From assembly GCA_022925895.1 (NCBI GenBank), contig JAKSYS010000881.1, positions 248,001 to 312,000 of the forward strand: DNA of 64,000 bases, in the 5' to 3' direction. Below the pieces are notes generated by a model. The model was not told where the DNA came from. It did no database searches and saw nothing but the letters and a program-made list of their open reading frames with translations. The position numbers and the translations under genes are program-made. Within the stretch, counting starts at the first letter, position 1. Each line of letters starts with the position of its first letter. This DNA comes from Fragilaria crotonensis (taxonomy: Eukaryota; Bacillariophyta; Fragilariophyceae; Fragilariales; Fragilariaceae). Below, piece after piece: positions 1-8,100 of this stretch.

Positions 1-1
1 A

Positions 2-544
2 CCCAAGAAAGCAACAATGATTGGTGAAGAGTACGAAGCATTGCTTCAGAGTGCACTTGTGGATCAGGCCCAGCATTATGAAGGTGAAATGAGTCGACTT
101 CATGCTCAATTCACATCTGAGCAAATTGACGAAGACTCCATGACACCGGAAGAAAAGGCCGAGATCGACAACCTGAAGAGTGGCATCCGGCAGTTGCGGG
201 ATGAACTCAACATTATGGGTCGAAATCTTTTGGACATGCAGGCACAAGAAGCTGGACATCGGGCAGCCTCACAACGATTGCTTCGGGAACAGGGTATTGC
301 CAAAGACTTGCTCGATAAGATTAGAGAGGAAGCGGAAAAAGAACACCAGCAGGGAAAATCCGTGGTGGAAGATTTGGAGCAACAAGTTGCAGACCTGACT
401 GCAAACCTTCGCATGAGACATCAAATCTCGCAGGACGAGGAGCTAAGCCAGGCCCAAATATATGGCACAGTAACGACGAATACGAAACAGGTCGGTGGAA
501 AACGCAACGGAGGCAAGAAATCCCGTCGAAGCAATCGTAAGTAG
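2..544 (+). CDS. BRAP2/IMP-like E3 ligase, C-terminal part (5' end outside window)
   Basis: The reading frame is open to the left edge of the window, so this is the 3' end of a longer gene. The visible part is one long, highly charged coiled coil followed by a basic Gly/Lys/Arg tail (GGKKSRRSNRK). BRCA1-associated protein 2 ends the same way, with a YxxLLxSxL-type coiled-coil start, a long heptad region and a GK/SR-rich tail. BRAP2 family members are cytoplasmic RING plus UBP-type zinc-finger ubiquitin ligases that act in Ras/MAPK signalling and cytoplasmic retention of NLS proteins. The diagnostic RING and ZnF-UBP domains should lie just upstream but cannot be seen, so the family call rests on the tail alone. 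Confidence 0.6.
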   Translation, partial: PKKATMIGEEYEALLQSALVDQAQHYEGEMSRLHAQFTSEQIDEDSMTPEEKAEIDNLKSGIRQLRDELNIMGRNLLDMQAQEAGHRAASQRLLREQGIAKDLLDKIREEAEKEHQQGKSVVEDLEQQVADLTANLRMRHQISQDEELSQAQIYGTVTTNTKQVGGKRNGGKKSRRSNRK

Positions 545-1317
545 AGTCAGGAATGACGCTGAAGGCGCTCTGCTTGTAGCCGTCTGCTCGCCGAATCCGA
601 TTTCGTCAAAAGGAAGAAGCAACCCTGCTCAGTTATCATTGTCACCCATCTACCACGGTACTTGCGCTCGTATTCTCTAAAGGCAATCCAAACTCTTCAG
701 CATGACGATTGTCTTGTTTCTATCCGGAACAAGCTATCGACCACGGGTTTCTCGCGTCGCCCGCGATGGGCCACAAACCCTATATTCGCTCGTCCATCTC
801 ATTTTTCTTTGATCTCCCTTCCGTCGAGCAATGAGAAGGAAGACGTAGATCCGGCCAATGTCGAATGAAGTTCCGCCTACACCCGACGAATCGAATCATT
901 GTCTCATTGCCAAGATTGCCATGGATCCTATTGCTCACGTGCGAGGATGAAAGCGTTGAGTACGCCATAGGTGGGAATCAGTATTGCAGGCATTGTTGAT
1001 TATGGACGGACGGCCAATCTTTGACTCGGACGGCGCTTGTTGTTTCCAGATGTTAGTGGTGAGGTCGAGTGTTATAAATGGATCAACGCGGAAGCCTCGC
1101 GATGAAGAAGAACTATTCTGGTTGGGAGCAAAACAAATACACTCAGTTGGATGGAAAAGATACATAGATCGATGGTCTGAGAGAGATCTGCAAACAAGAG
1201 CTAGCAATCCGGTTGAGTTCTTTAAGTTTTAATCGTGATCGTTGACTACCACGTAGTGACGCGCATCTCTGAGACTCGGAGGACAGATGCTAAACAACAT
1301 CAACGACTCGAACTTGT
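545..1317. other. Intergenic, nothing recognised
   Basis: Only short, mutually overlapping open frames on both strands occur here. None shows a domain, a transit peptide or a splice-linked partner. The stretch separates the convergent BRAP2-like and PTGES2-like genes. Confidence 0.5.
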
Positions 1318-2348
1318 CTATGTCGATGACATTCGTTTCTGAACTCGCAGATACCATTCTTGAAGAGCAACATTTTCTGGATGGCGCATAAGGGCATTGT
1401 GCGCCGGCAAGCCCTCGACAGATCGCAATGTACCGTACACAGCCAAATCTCCCAAATTCGGATCGGCCCGCCCAGACAAAAACTCATGTTCACCACCGAT
1501 ACCACCGTTCTCTTGAAGGGTACGAAGCGCATCCTGCAAGGCAGCCTTTTCGTCCTTAATACCTCGTTTCGCTTTGTTCCATAGAGACAATGTATTCAGA
1601 ATGAATTTAGTTAAGACAATTGTGGTATGTGATCATCATGGTGTGTAACGCGGGGAGACGTGAGTTCAACTTGCCAAGCAGCACCGGAAACCACATTCCT
1701 AAAACCGAGCAAAGCTCCATACTTACATTTGATTCTTGATGCTGCCATGTACATGGCAAAGGATCCAGCAAATCGAATCGACAACTTTTGGAGCGACGAA
1801 AAGGCGTCTACTTGATTGACATATCCAAAGGCTTTGTAGGAATCTCCCAGGGTCGCGCAAATGTTGGGATACAACAAGGCTGCCAAATCCTTGTTGGCAA
1901 ATTTCACCCAATCCTTGTCCTCAGAGGACGGTGATGTAAAATCCTCCCAATTTTCTTTGAGACTCGGACTCTTTGCGAGAATGTGCTCTCGTACGGCAGG
2001 ATGCTGAAGCAGAACATCGACAATTGCATCCGATCCATTTACTTGTTGATTGTCCACAATGGCGATGGGGACCTTGCGATATTCCTTCTTCGAGGGCAGT
2101 TCTGCTTTTGTGAGTGGATTGACCTCAATGACCATTGGTCTAATACCTGCATAAGCCATTACAGCTTTGGTTTTGTTGCAATAAGGACAGATGGCATATT
2201 GGTACAGCGTTACTGATGGCAAGGGAGACAATGATGAGGACGATAACGGTGACGATGACGAAGACGCTTCTGTCGAAAAATAACGACTGCGACAGCCACG
2301 CACTTGTTGATAGGATGTTAGGTTCAAACGAAACATGGAAGAGCGCAT
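1318..2348 (-). CDS. Prostaglandin E synthase 2-like GST/glutaredoxin-fold protein, mitochondrial
   Basis: Two exons, 2348-1727 and 1571-1318, joined over a 155-bp GTAAGT...AG intron (1572-1726), give about 291 residues. I chose the ATG at 2348 because it begins a typical mitochondrial presequence (MRSSMFRLNL, then SRYFS). A glutaredoxin-like domain follows with the CPYC redox motif at residues 54-57 and a VEVNP / YRKVPI signature. The second exon supplies LAVYGTLRSVEGL and EWYLRV, the hallmarks of the PTGES2 C-terminal GST-like domain. The splice join restores SRIKSKRG, colinear with SKRLKSRH in animal PTGES2. Animal mPGES-2 isomerises PGH2 and binds haem/GSH; the role in algae is unknown. 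Possible N-terminal extensions up to 2621 look non-coding. Confidence 0.85.
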
Positions 2349-2630
2349 CGTGGTATTGTGATCGGATTCCAAAGCCTTGATATGATCAACGACAAGATCC
2401 GCTGCGTTTCGCTGCCACAGCTGGTGTGTTGTGAGTTGTGAAACGTGAAACGTGAAGAGTGTGGTTAAAGTGAGTTCAGTACCAGTAGGAGTAGCACAGT
2501 ACAAATATCCCGAAGCGTACAGTAGTATGCATACAAGGGCTACTGTACTCCGTATCATACAAGTTAACACGTTCTGCGAGTAGTATGACATTAGTATGAT
2601 ACCACTTCCGTCATCAATCAAATCTGCAAA

Positions 2631-2960
2631 AATGCAAAATCCAGCTACTGTATGTTAATGACGACATAGACTTGGTGGTCGTTCCACAACCCACAACCCA
2701 CAACCCACAACCCACAACCCACAACCCACAACTCACAACTCACAACTCACAACCCACAACCCACAACCCACAACCCACAACCCACAACCCACAACCCACA
2801 ACCCACAACCCACAACCCACAACCCAAAACCCACAACCCACAACCCACAACCCACAACCCAAAACCCAAAACCCACAACCCACAACCCACAACCCAATGC
2901 AAAATCCAGCTACTGTATGTGAATGACGACATAGACCTGTTGGTCGTTCCACAACCCACA
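2631..2960. repeat. ACCCACA heptamer array within a duplicated 265-bp unit
   Basis: From about 2682 to 2895 the plus strand is an almost pure tandem array of the 7-mer CACAACC, with occasional CACAACT and AAAACCC variants; the other strand reads TTGTGGG. About 57 bp of unique sequence (2631-2687, starting AATGCAAAATCCAGC) precedes the array and recurs after it at 2896-2952 with four substitutions, followed by a few more heptamers. This suggests unequal exchange or slippage duplication. Long open frames across the array (Asn-Pro-Gln-Pro-Thr-Thr-His repeats) are by-products of the 7-mer. It lies between the PTGES2-like promoter and the MFS gene. Confidence 0.9.
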
Positions 2961-3004
2961 ACCCACAACCTACTACGACATTTGTTTCTGAACACTGCAA
3001 ACGA

Positions 3005-4410
3005 ATGATGTGCTTAAAGGAACAATTGAACGCAATGGAGTGCCCAAAACCAAAAGGAACGCAAACGTACTACACACTCGTACGAGACAATCAGAAATTC
3101 CGCCTTTTTCTTACATCGTATGTGACTATCTTGTGCGGTGCATGGCTCACCTACGTTGCAATTATATCCATGATCGAAGCTCGGCTTGCAGGAGACAAAG
3201 AGTCGTCTCGAACCGCAATTTCCTACCTGGTGGTAATTCGACGCATGCCAGCGTCATTCTCAGAGCTCCTGGTGGAGTTCTTGCCGATTCTCGGGACCGC
3301 CGACAGTCTATGATTGCTTTGAATCTTCTGGCTTCCGCAGTCACACTTCTTAATTTAATCATTTGGTATTCAAAATCGATTTCCATGGTGTATCTCGTTG
3401 CAATGCTATCGCAAGTCGTTCAGGCGCTTTACGAACCCTGCCGCGGTGCGCTCATGCCACTACTGCTTAGCGACGAGGAAGAAATCAAACTCGCGACGAC
3501 TCTCACTGGTCTCGCGAAGTACCTCACGGCCGCTCCGGGCGCGTCATTAGGTGGACTGATTGCTAGTTGCTTTGGTGCAAGAGTGTGTTTCATCTTGGAC
3601 AGCCTCACATACCTCACGAGCGCCTGCATTCTATATCAAGTCAAAGGAGATTGGCACGTTGTCGATATAGGAGCAACCAAATATTCTTCTATATGGCATC
3701 AAATGGTTGGAATGACCATAGAGGGGTACAAATACGTGAGACGGAAATTCTGGGGATCCTTGATCCTCATGAAGGCATCAGTTGCATTGATCTATGGAGC
3801 CGCGGACGCCTTGAACGTTTCCTTCGCAGAGCGTGGAGGAGGAGACTCAAGCGTCAGGCTCGGCATCCTTTTTGGCATGACCGGTATCGGGTGTTTGGTC
3901 GGACTCCTATTGTCAGATTGTTTTACGACCATGTCGGATATTAAGTCCTTGCAATTAGCATCGATAGTTTCCATCGGTTTTGGGACTCTTGGGTGTCTGG
4001 GGGTAGGACTCTTGCCGTCCTTTGAATTTAATTGCATATTCAGCATGCTTCGAAGTGGCGGTTTCAGTGCCACCTGGATCAATTCTTCCGTGCTGTTGCA
4101 GACCTTCAGCGCTCCTGAGAAACTGGGACGTGTCTTGGCGGTGGATAACGCGCTTGCACTCTTTGCACAATCCTTGTCTGCACTACTGTGCGGTTTCCTA
4201 CAAGATCATGTTGGCCTTTCGCCGGAACAAGTTACACTCATGATGGCCGCAACGGGTGGGGTGATGGTGAGTGCCTGGGGTATGTACCATATTATGGGAT
4301 GTGGTGCAGCTGGCGAGGAAGCGAAGGTACTAATGGTACGACAACGATATACTAAGTTGGAAGAGCAAGAACCCCAACTATCGGAAGAATTGCCACTGTT
4401 AAGACACTAG
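3005..4410 (+). CDS. Major facilitator superfamily transporter (MFS_3-like), one frame break
   Basis: The N-terminal part starts at ATG 3005 and contains FRLFLTSY, a first membrane helix and YLVVIRRMP. The frame then shifts near 3259-3262, and the rest (GGVLADSRDRRQ, then about ten hydrophobic segments to 4410) continues one frame away. The conserved loop G-x-x-A-D-x-x-D-R-R between helices 2 and 3 lies right after the break, so both pieces belong to one transporter. Restoring one base gives 468 residues, normal for 12-helix MFS proteins of the macrolide-efflux/MFS_3 type. The tail is cytoplasmic and acidic (EEQEPQLSEELPLLRH); its LL pair resembles a dileucine sorting signal. Substrate unknown. 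The break may be sequencing error or a real null allele. Confidence 0.75.
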
Positions 4411-5169
4411 TTGTGTAGGTCCGTCCATCTCTGAACATTTACAATGGCGATTGGTTGATGATAGTCTTCGAATTCGTTGCCTTCTCCTTTTGCCACATAA
4501 ATCGCTATTCCTAACCTTTAACTTTTACCAAAGGCATAACCTTTTCCCCATTTGCGATTACATGCAATAACCTTGCTGGTAATTACGTTTTAACAGGCGT
4601 ACTCAAGCACTCAGCGAAGGTAAATACATGGTGAAAGATGAGAAACACCGGTACAACGAGACGAAAGTACCTCGTACTCTAGACTCTCAGAGCAAGAACG
4701 GCGCGTGCATTCTTCTGTAGCCAACTACTACTAGTAGTAGCAACTCTAGCAACCCATCCTCATGATGAAGTCCAGATTATTGTTTTGTACTCCAAGTACT
4801 ACAGGTACGAGTACGTACTACGTATACTTGAACTGTACCTGTATGATGATACTGGAGTACGAGTACTCTAGTAGATATGGTAGTCGAGGCTCAAGGTGGC
4901 TGTTTGCATATATGTACTATGTACTGTACGCATAGTACTCGTACTCCGAGTACTACTAGTAGTAGAAACACGCAATCGCACCTGAAAATGAAATTCCAAG
5001 TTTTCGTCAAAAATCAGGAACAAAACGGGCGTGCAAGGCACGTGGGACGTGGGGCGTGGTTTTTGCGTCTACCAACTATAGTACCATCACCTACAAGAAA
5101 TGCTGAGTTTTGAACTGGGGATGAAACAATAACCGGCTTGAGAGCGGTTGCCGCAGGTTTTCGTCCGCT
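4411..5169. other. Intergenic, rich in GTAC/CTAG palindromes
   Basis: No credible gene. From about 4660 to 4965 the sequence is dense in short self-complementary words such as AGTACTCGTACT, CTACTACTAGTAGTAG and GTACGTAC. The same class of words recurs in most intergenic regions of the window. Confidence 0.6.
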
Positions 5170-5430
5170 ATGAAAGCTCCATCAAGCTCCTTTCCTCGTC
5201 TATTGAGTAATAGCATCGACAACGACAACGATGGAGAAGCACAACTACAACAACAACAGGATTATGCGAGAGACAGCAGTCGCCGTTGCGACTGGAAATA
5301 TGTGTGGGATGAAATTTGGTGATACTTCACAACGGACGGCACAGGAGCGCTCCCTCTCTTGTGCCTCCTCTTCATGATAGTTCCCTTGATTACCTTGTGG
5401 ATTGTATTCCATCATTTAAGCATGAAATGA
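5170..5430 (+). CDS. Small single-pass membrane protein with in-frame TGA (candidate selenoprotein or pseudogene)
   Basis: From ATG 5170 the frame runs 50 codons to a TGA at 5320-5322 (context Asp-Glu-Ile-Trp-stop). It then stays open for another 35 codons to a second TGA at 5428-5430. The downstream part encodes a clear membrane helix (ALPLLCLLFMIVPLITLWIV), so the frame looks coding past the first stop. The first half is polar with a Gln run. Removing the TGA with a GT-AG intron would need introns of 26 or 43 bp, shorter than any other here, and 43 bp would also break the frame. A stem-loop with a SECIS-like G.A core overlaps the second TGA, but the apical AA is missing. Function unknown. 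Confidence 0.3.
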
Positions 5431-5589
5431 CGTTTTTCACACTTGTTGAGTGAGAAACTGAACAGCAAATGAAAGGAATGCAAAACGACGTGTCGGTATC
5501 TCGACTTTTAGGGGATCATTCATAAATCGACATACGTCATACTTGTACTCTGCACAACCCATTTAAAACTTAAGTCAGAGCATTATATT

Positions 5590-6645
5590 CTAGGCTTCAC
5601 TTCTCGAATCCTCTGTGTTATTCTGTGCCGCCCTGTCCAGTGTGTCCTTGTCTATGAACTCAACTCCAGGAGGTAACGGCGGGATCGGATTGATTCCTTG
5701 CTCTCGCAGGATTTGATCCGACGTTGGTTTTCCTAAACGCTGTTGTCTCTGATCAAATAGGATGCGGCGAATCGCTCCCTGTGTAGAGTCATCATACTTA
5801 TCAATGCGACGACGAGAGTCCACTAGGGACGTGTCGATGAGAGGATCACCCACCATGACACTATCCCACCACGTCTTGCGAGCTTTCTGTAATGTCAATA
5901 ACAAGACACCGCCTTCCATACTCCAAGTTGACTCGTCGGGTTTGATTTTATCCGTCAGATTCCCATCAAGGATCGTACGTGGTTCCTCGTTATCGTCGTC
6001 ATCAGATGTCGTGTTGGTATTGGTTGGTGCGCTATCGCTTGTAGCTTTCATTTTGACAGAAATTGAGCCACTCTTGATTGTGACACTCATGTCTTTTCCC
6101 CGCGTCCCCTGTGGAGGAGCGACAATGACAGTCACTTCCTCCAGCGTCTGAGTCCATCGAAACTTTTTGGTGGACCCACCATTCCCCACAGGATATTGCT
6201 TTCCTTCATCAGTGAAGCGAGTGGATGCCATTGGGTCTTCCACCTCCTTTACTGCTACTCCCTTTCTCTTGTCAACACTTGTATTTGCCGTACTGACAGT
6301 CGTAGCTTTTGTAGTCGTTGGTTGTGCAACCCCTCCACTCGCCTGTCCTGGTGGATCTCTCGCAGGTGCGTTCTGTTTGGGCATTTTGCGCAATGGAAAT
6401 TGACGAAAGGCAGCCAGCAAGAGCTTTTCAGCCTCTCCTTCTTTGAATCCCAAACGATGATCCTTCCCGGAATCATCATCGTGAGGAATGCAATAGAAAT
6501 CAGTGCGGCGATTGAGGAATGAAAAGAAAGCATACAGGAGCTTGCGCAAATCTCCTCCGCTTCGTTGGGCAAGTTCGACGAGTGGACCGTCCATTTCTTT
6601 CAAGATGGCAGGATCCATAGTTATAGTTGGCATTGGAAGACTCAT
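5590..6645 (-). CDS. NUDC: Nuclear migration protein NudC
   Basis: A 351-residue intact frame. An N-terminal NudC helix region (LLYAFFSFLNRRTDFY, about residues 37-52) is followed by a Lys/Thr-rich linker. A CS/p23-like beta-sandwich (about 165-265) starts at FRWTQTLEEVTV and includes KPDESTWSMEGG and the WWDSV strand. The C-terminal NudC signature FDQRQQRLGKPTSD lies near 305-320. NudC is an Hsp90 co-chaperone that stabilises LIS1 and dynein-pathway clients in the cytoplasm. An Asp/Glu-rich insertion within the CS domain (TSDDDDNEEP) is unusual but is consistent with a loop. The start is the first ATG of the frame and matches the expected N-terminus. Confidence 0.9.
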   Translation of the reverse strand: MSLPMPTITMDPAILKEMDGPLVELAQRSGGDLRKLLYAFFSFLNRRTDFYCIPHDDDSGKDHRLGFKEGEAEKLLLAAFRQFPLRKMPKQNAPARDPPGQASGGVAQPTTTKATTVSTANTSVDKRKGVAVKEVEDPMASTRFTDEGKQYPVGNGGSTKKFRWTQTLEEVTVIVAPPQGTRGKDMSVTIKSGSISVKMKATSDSAPTNTNTTSDDDDNEEPRTILDGNLTDKIKPDESTWSMEGGVLLLTLQKARKTWWDSVMVGDPLIDTSLVDSRRRIDKYDDSTQGAIRRILFDQRQQRLGKPTSDQILREQGINPIPPLPPGVEFIDKDTLDRAAQNNTEDSRSEA

Positions 6646-6779
6646 GACTTTTTCTTAACTTGACAGCGTATATTGCGAGCTGGATGGTAGCGAGGTTGAT
6701 GCGGACAGTCAACTATGATAGAGGCAGATGGAAAAAAATGAAACAGCCTGACTTCTAAGTGAAGAAGTCCAAAACTAAT

Positions 6780-6858
6780 GGTGTCTGTGGGATTTGAACC
6801 CACGCCAACTAAGAATACGACCTGAACGTACCGCCTTAGACCACTCGGCCAAGACACC
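6780..6858 (-). tRNA. tRNA-Leu (anticodon CAG)
   Basis: On the minus strand the 79-nt sequence starts GGTGTCT and ends AGACACC, a perfect 7-bp acceptor stem. It contains an A box (TGGCCGAGTGG), an anticodon loop TTCAGGT giving anticodon CAG, an extended variable region and a T arm with the B box GGTTCAAATCC. It decodes CUG leucine codons. No intron and no encoded CCA. The short run of T on its 3' side is weak. It lies between NudC (same strand) and the CIA30 gene. Confidence 0.93.
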
Positions 6859-7023
6859 AGATTTTATACCAGGTGGAAAGGGAAATATTGGTATGAATTA
6901 CAAGATAAATTTCGGCATCAACAATTCAGAAGGCACAAAAACAGGCGCCAGATTGCCATTGTTGTTGTCCTCAGGTTCTCCCATATCATAGCAGCGATCC
7001 CATTCTCAGTTGTTGGTGACGCT

Positions 7024-7914
7024 TTGGTCCATTACATCATGATTAAAGGTCGCGTGCAAAGTATTCTGAATTCCTCAAGCATATGGAAAAACAACTTTCC
7101 TCCGGAGGGAGGTGGAAATATGCGTCGATGGTTGCGATTGCAACAGGATCTGTTTCAAAAATTCAGAGACGCGGAACACCCATTAAAGGGTCCAGTTACC
7201 TTATTTGACTTTGCTGATTTTCACGATGCTGCGGATGCCAAGTACCCGAGCCTCGATTTGGAACATCGTTGGAGGTATTCGGATGATTCAGTGATTGGAG
7301 GGTTCTCCAAAGCCTCCCTCAACTTGATTCAATCCAAGTCGGATCTGGAAAGCATGGAGAGAGGTGAAACTCCTTTGAACGACGAAATAAATGTGGATCC
7401 AGAATTTTTGCCTTTTGTTCGATGGAAAGGATTTATTGATACACGCGTCGGTGAGAAAGCTCCCAAGAGAGTAGCGAAATCTGGATTCTGCTCCATCAGG
7501 TCTCCAGTTTATCCGTTTTCAGGAGCTGTCTTGTCCGGGAAATACAACAGCCTCGAGCTGACCCTTCGAACAGATGGGCGACAATATTGGATCAATCTGT
7601 ACCCCAACTCGGCCATTCCCGAAGATTTGTTTCAGATAGCCCTGACTCTGCCGCAAACGGAACCCGACGAACCGACCGAGGAGGTCCCGTTCCAACGAGT
7701 TCTGCTACCATTTACAAAATTTCTCAACACTTGCAATGGTCGGCTTCGAGAATTACCACGTCGATTGGACAACGGCGTCGACATCAAAAGTATTGGATTC
7801 ACACTCATGGACGGCCTTGATGGAGACTTTGAATTCGATCTGGCCTCTATTCGGGCCGTCAACTTTCATGATGGTTGCATACTGGGAGAAGAAGATGAAG
7901 GTGCTCCATACTAA
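7024..7914 (+). CDS. Complex I intermediate-associated protein 30 (CIA30/NDUFAF1 family)
   Basis: An intact 296-residue frame. The CIA30 fold starts at LFDFADF (about residue 60). It shows the family signature WRYSDDSVIGGFS, then FCSIRSP, a LELTLRTDGRQYWINL strand, VLLPFTKF and SIGFTLMDG near the C-terminus. Homologues are assembly chaperones of mitochondrial complex I, and related proteins occur in photosynthetic eukaryotes and cyanobacteria. The N-terminus (MVHYIMIKGRVQSIL) is basic and amphipathic, consistent with import into mitochondria but not decisive. The start codon is the first ATG after the upstream tRNA. A plastid-localised paralogue cannot be excluded. Confidence 0.85.
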   Translation: MVHYIMIKGRVQSILNSSSIWKNNFPPEGGGNMRRWLRLQQDLFQKFRDAEHPLKGPVTLFDFADFHDAADAKYPSLDLEHRWRYSDDSVIGGFSKASLNLIQSKSDLESMERGETPLNDEINVDPEFLPFVRWKGFIDTRVGEKAPKRVAKSGFCSIRSPVYPFSGAVLSGKYNSLELTLRTDGRQYWINLYPNSAIPEDLFQIALTLPQTEPDEPTEEVPFQRVLLPFTKFLNTCNGRLRELPRRLDNGVDIKSIGFTLMDGLDGDFEFDLASIRAVNFHDGCILGEEDEGAPY

Positions 7915-8100
7915 AATTCTGGAGCACTTTTCTCTAGGCTGCCGTGCTGATGATGTCATGCCAGAAACATAAATGGTCATCACATCGAGGAATATCGGCC
8001 AACATCATACTATTTCTTCAATAAATCTAGCTTAGAACTGAGCATGAACGATAGATCCGGTACTTGCTGCAAGAAGAGTTGAGCAGTAGTCGACACATTT

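Noticed and set aside
2682-2895. Telomere or CRISPR array
   Set aside because: The unit is TTGTGGG, not TTAGGG, and the position is internal. The unit is 7 bp with no spacers, so it is not CRISPR.
2672-3000. Long open frames on both strands across the heptamer array
   Set aside because: A 7-bp repeat without stop words gives open frames in every register; the Asn-Pro-Gln-Pro-Thr-Thr-His repeat on one strand and Val-Gly-Cys-Gly-Leu-Trp on the other are by-products.
3010-3258. The MFS reading frame extended upstream from 3260 to 3010
   Set aside because: That stretch gives a Cys/Arg/Asn-rich non-membrane sequence, while the other frame gives a proper first helix, so a frame break near 3260 fits better.
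5302-5345. A 26- or 43-bp intron removing the in-frame TGA of the small membrane ORF
   Set aside because: Supported introns in this window are 61-374 bp, and the 43-bp option also breaks the frame.
6642-6857. Minus-strand frame starting MSWPSGLRRY
   Set aside because: It is the translation of the tRNA-Leu gene.
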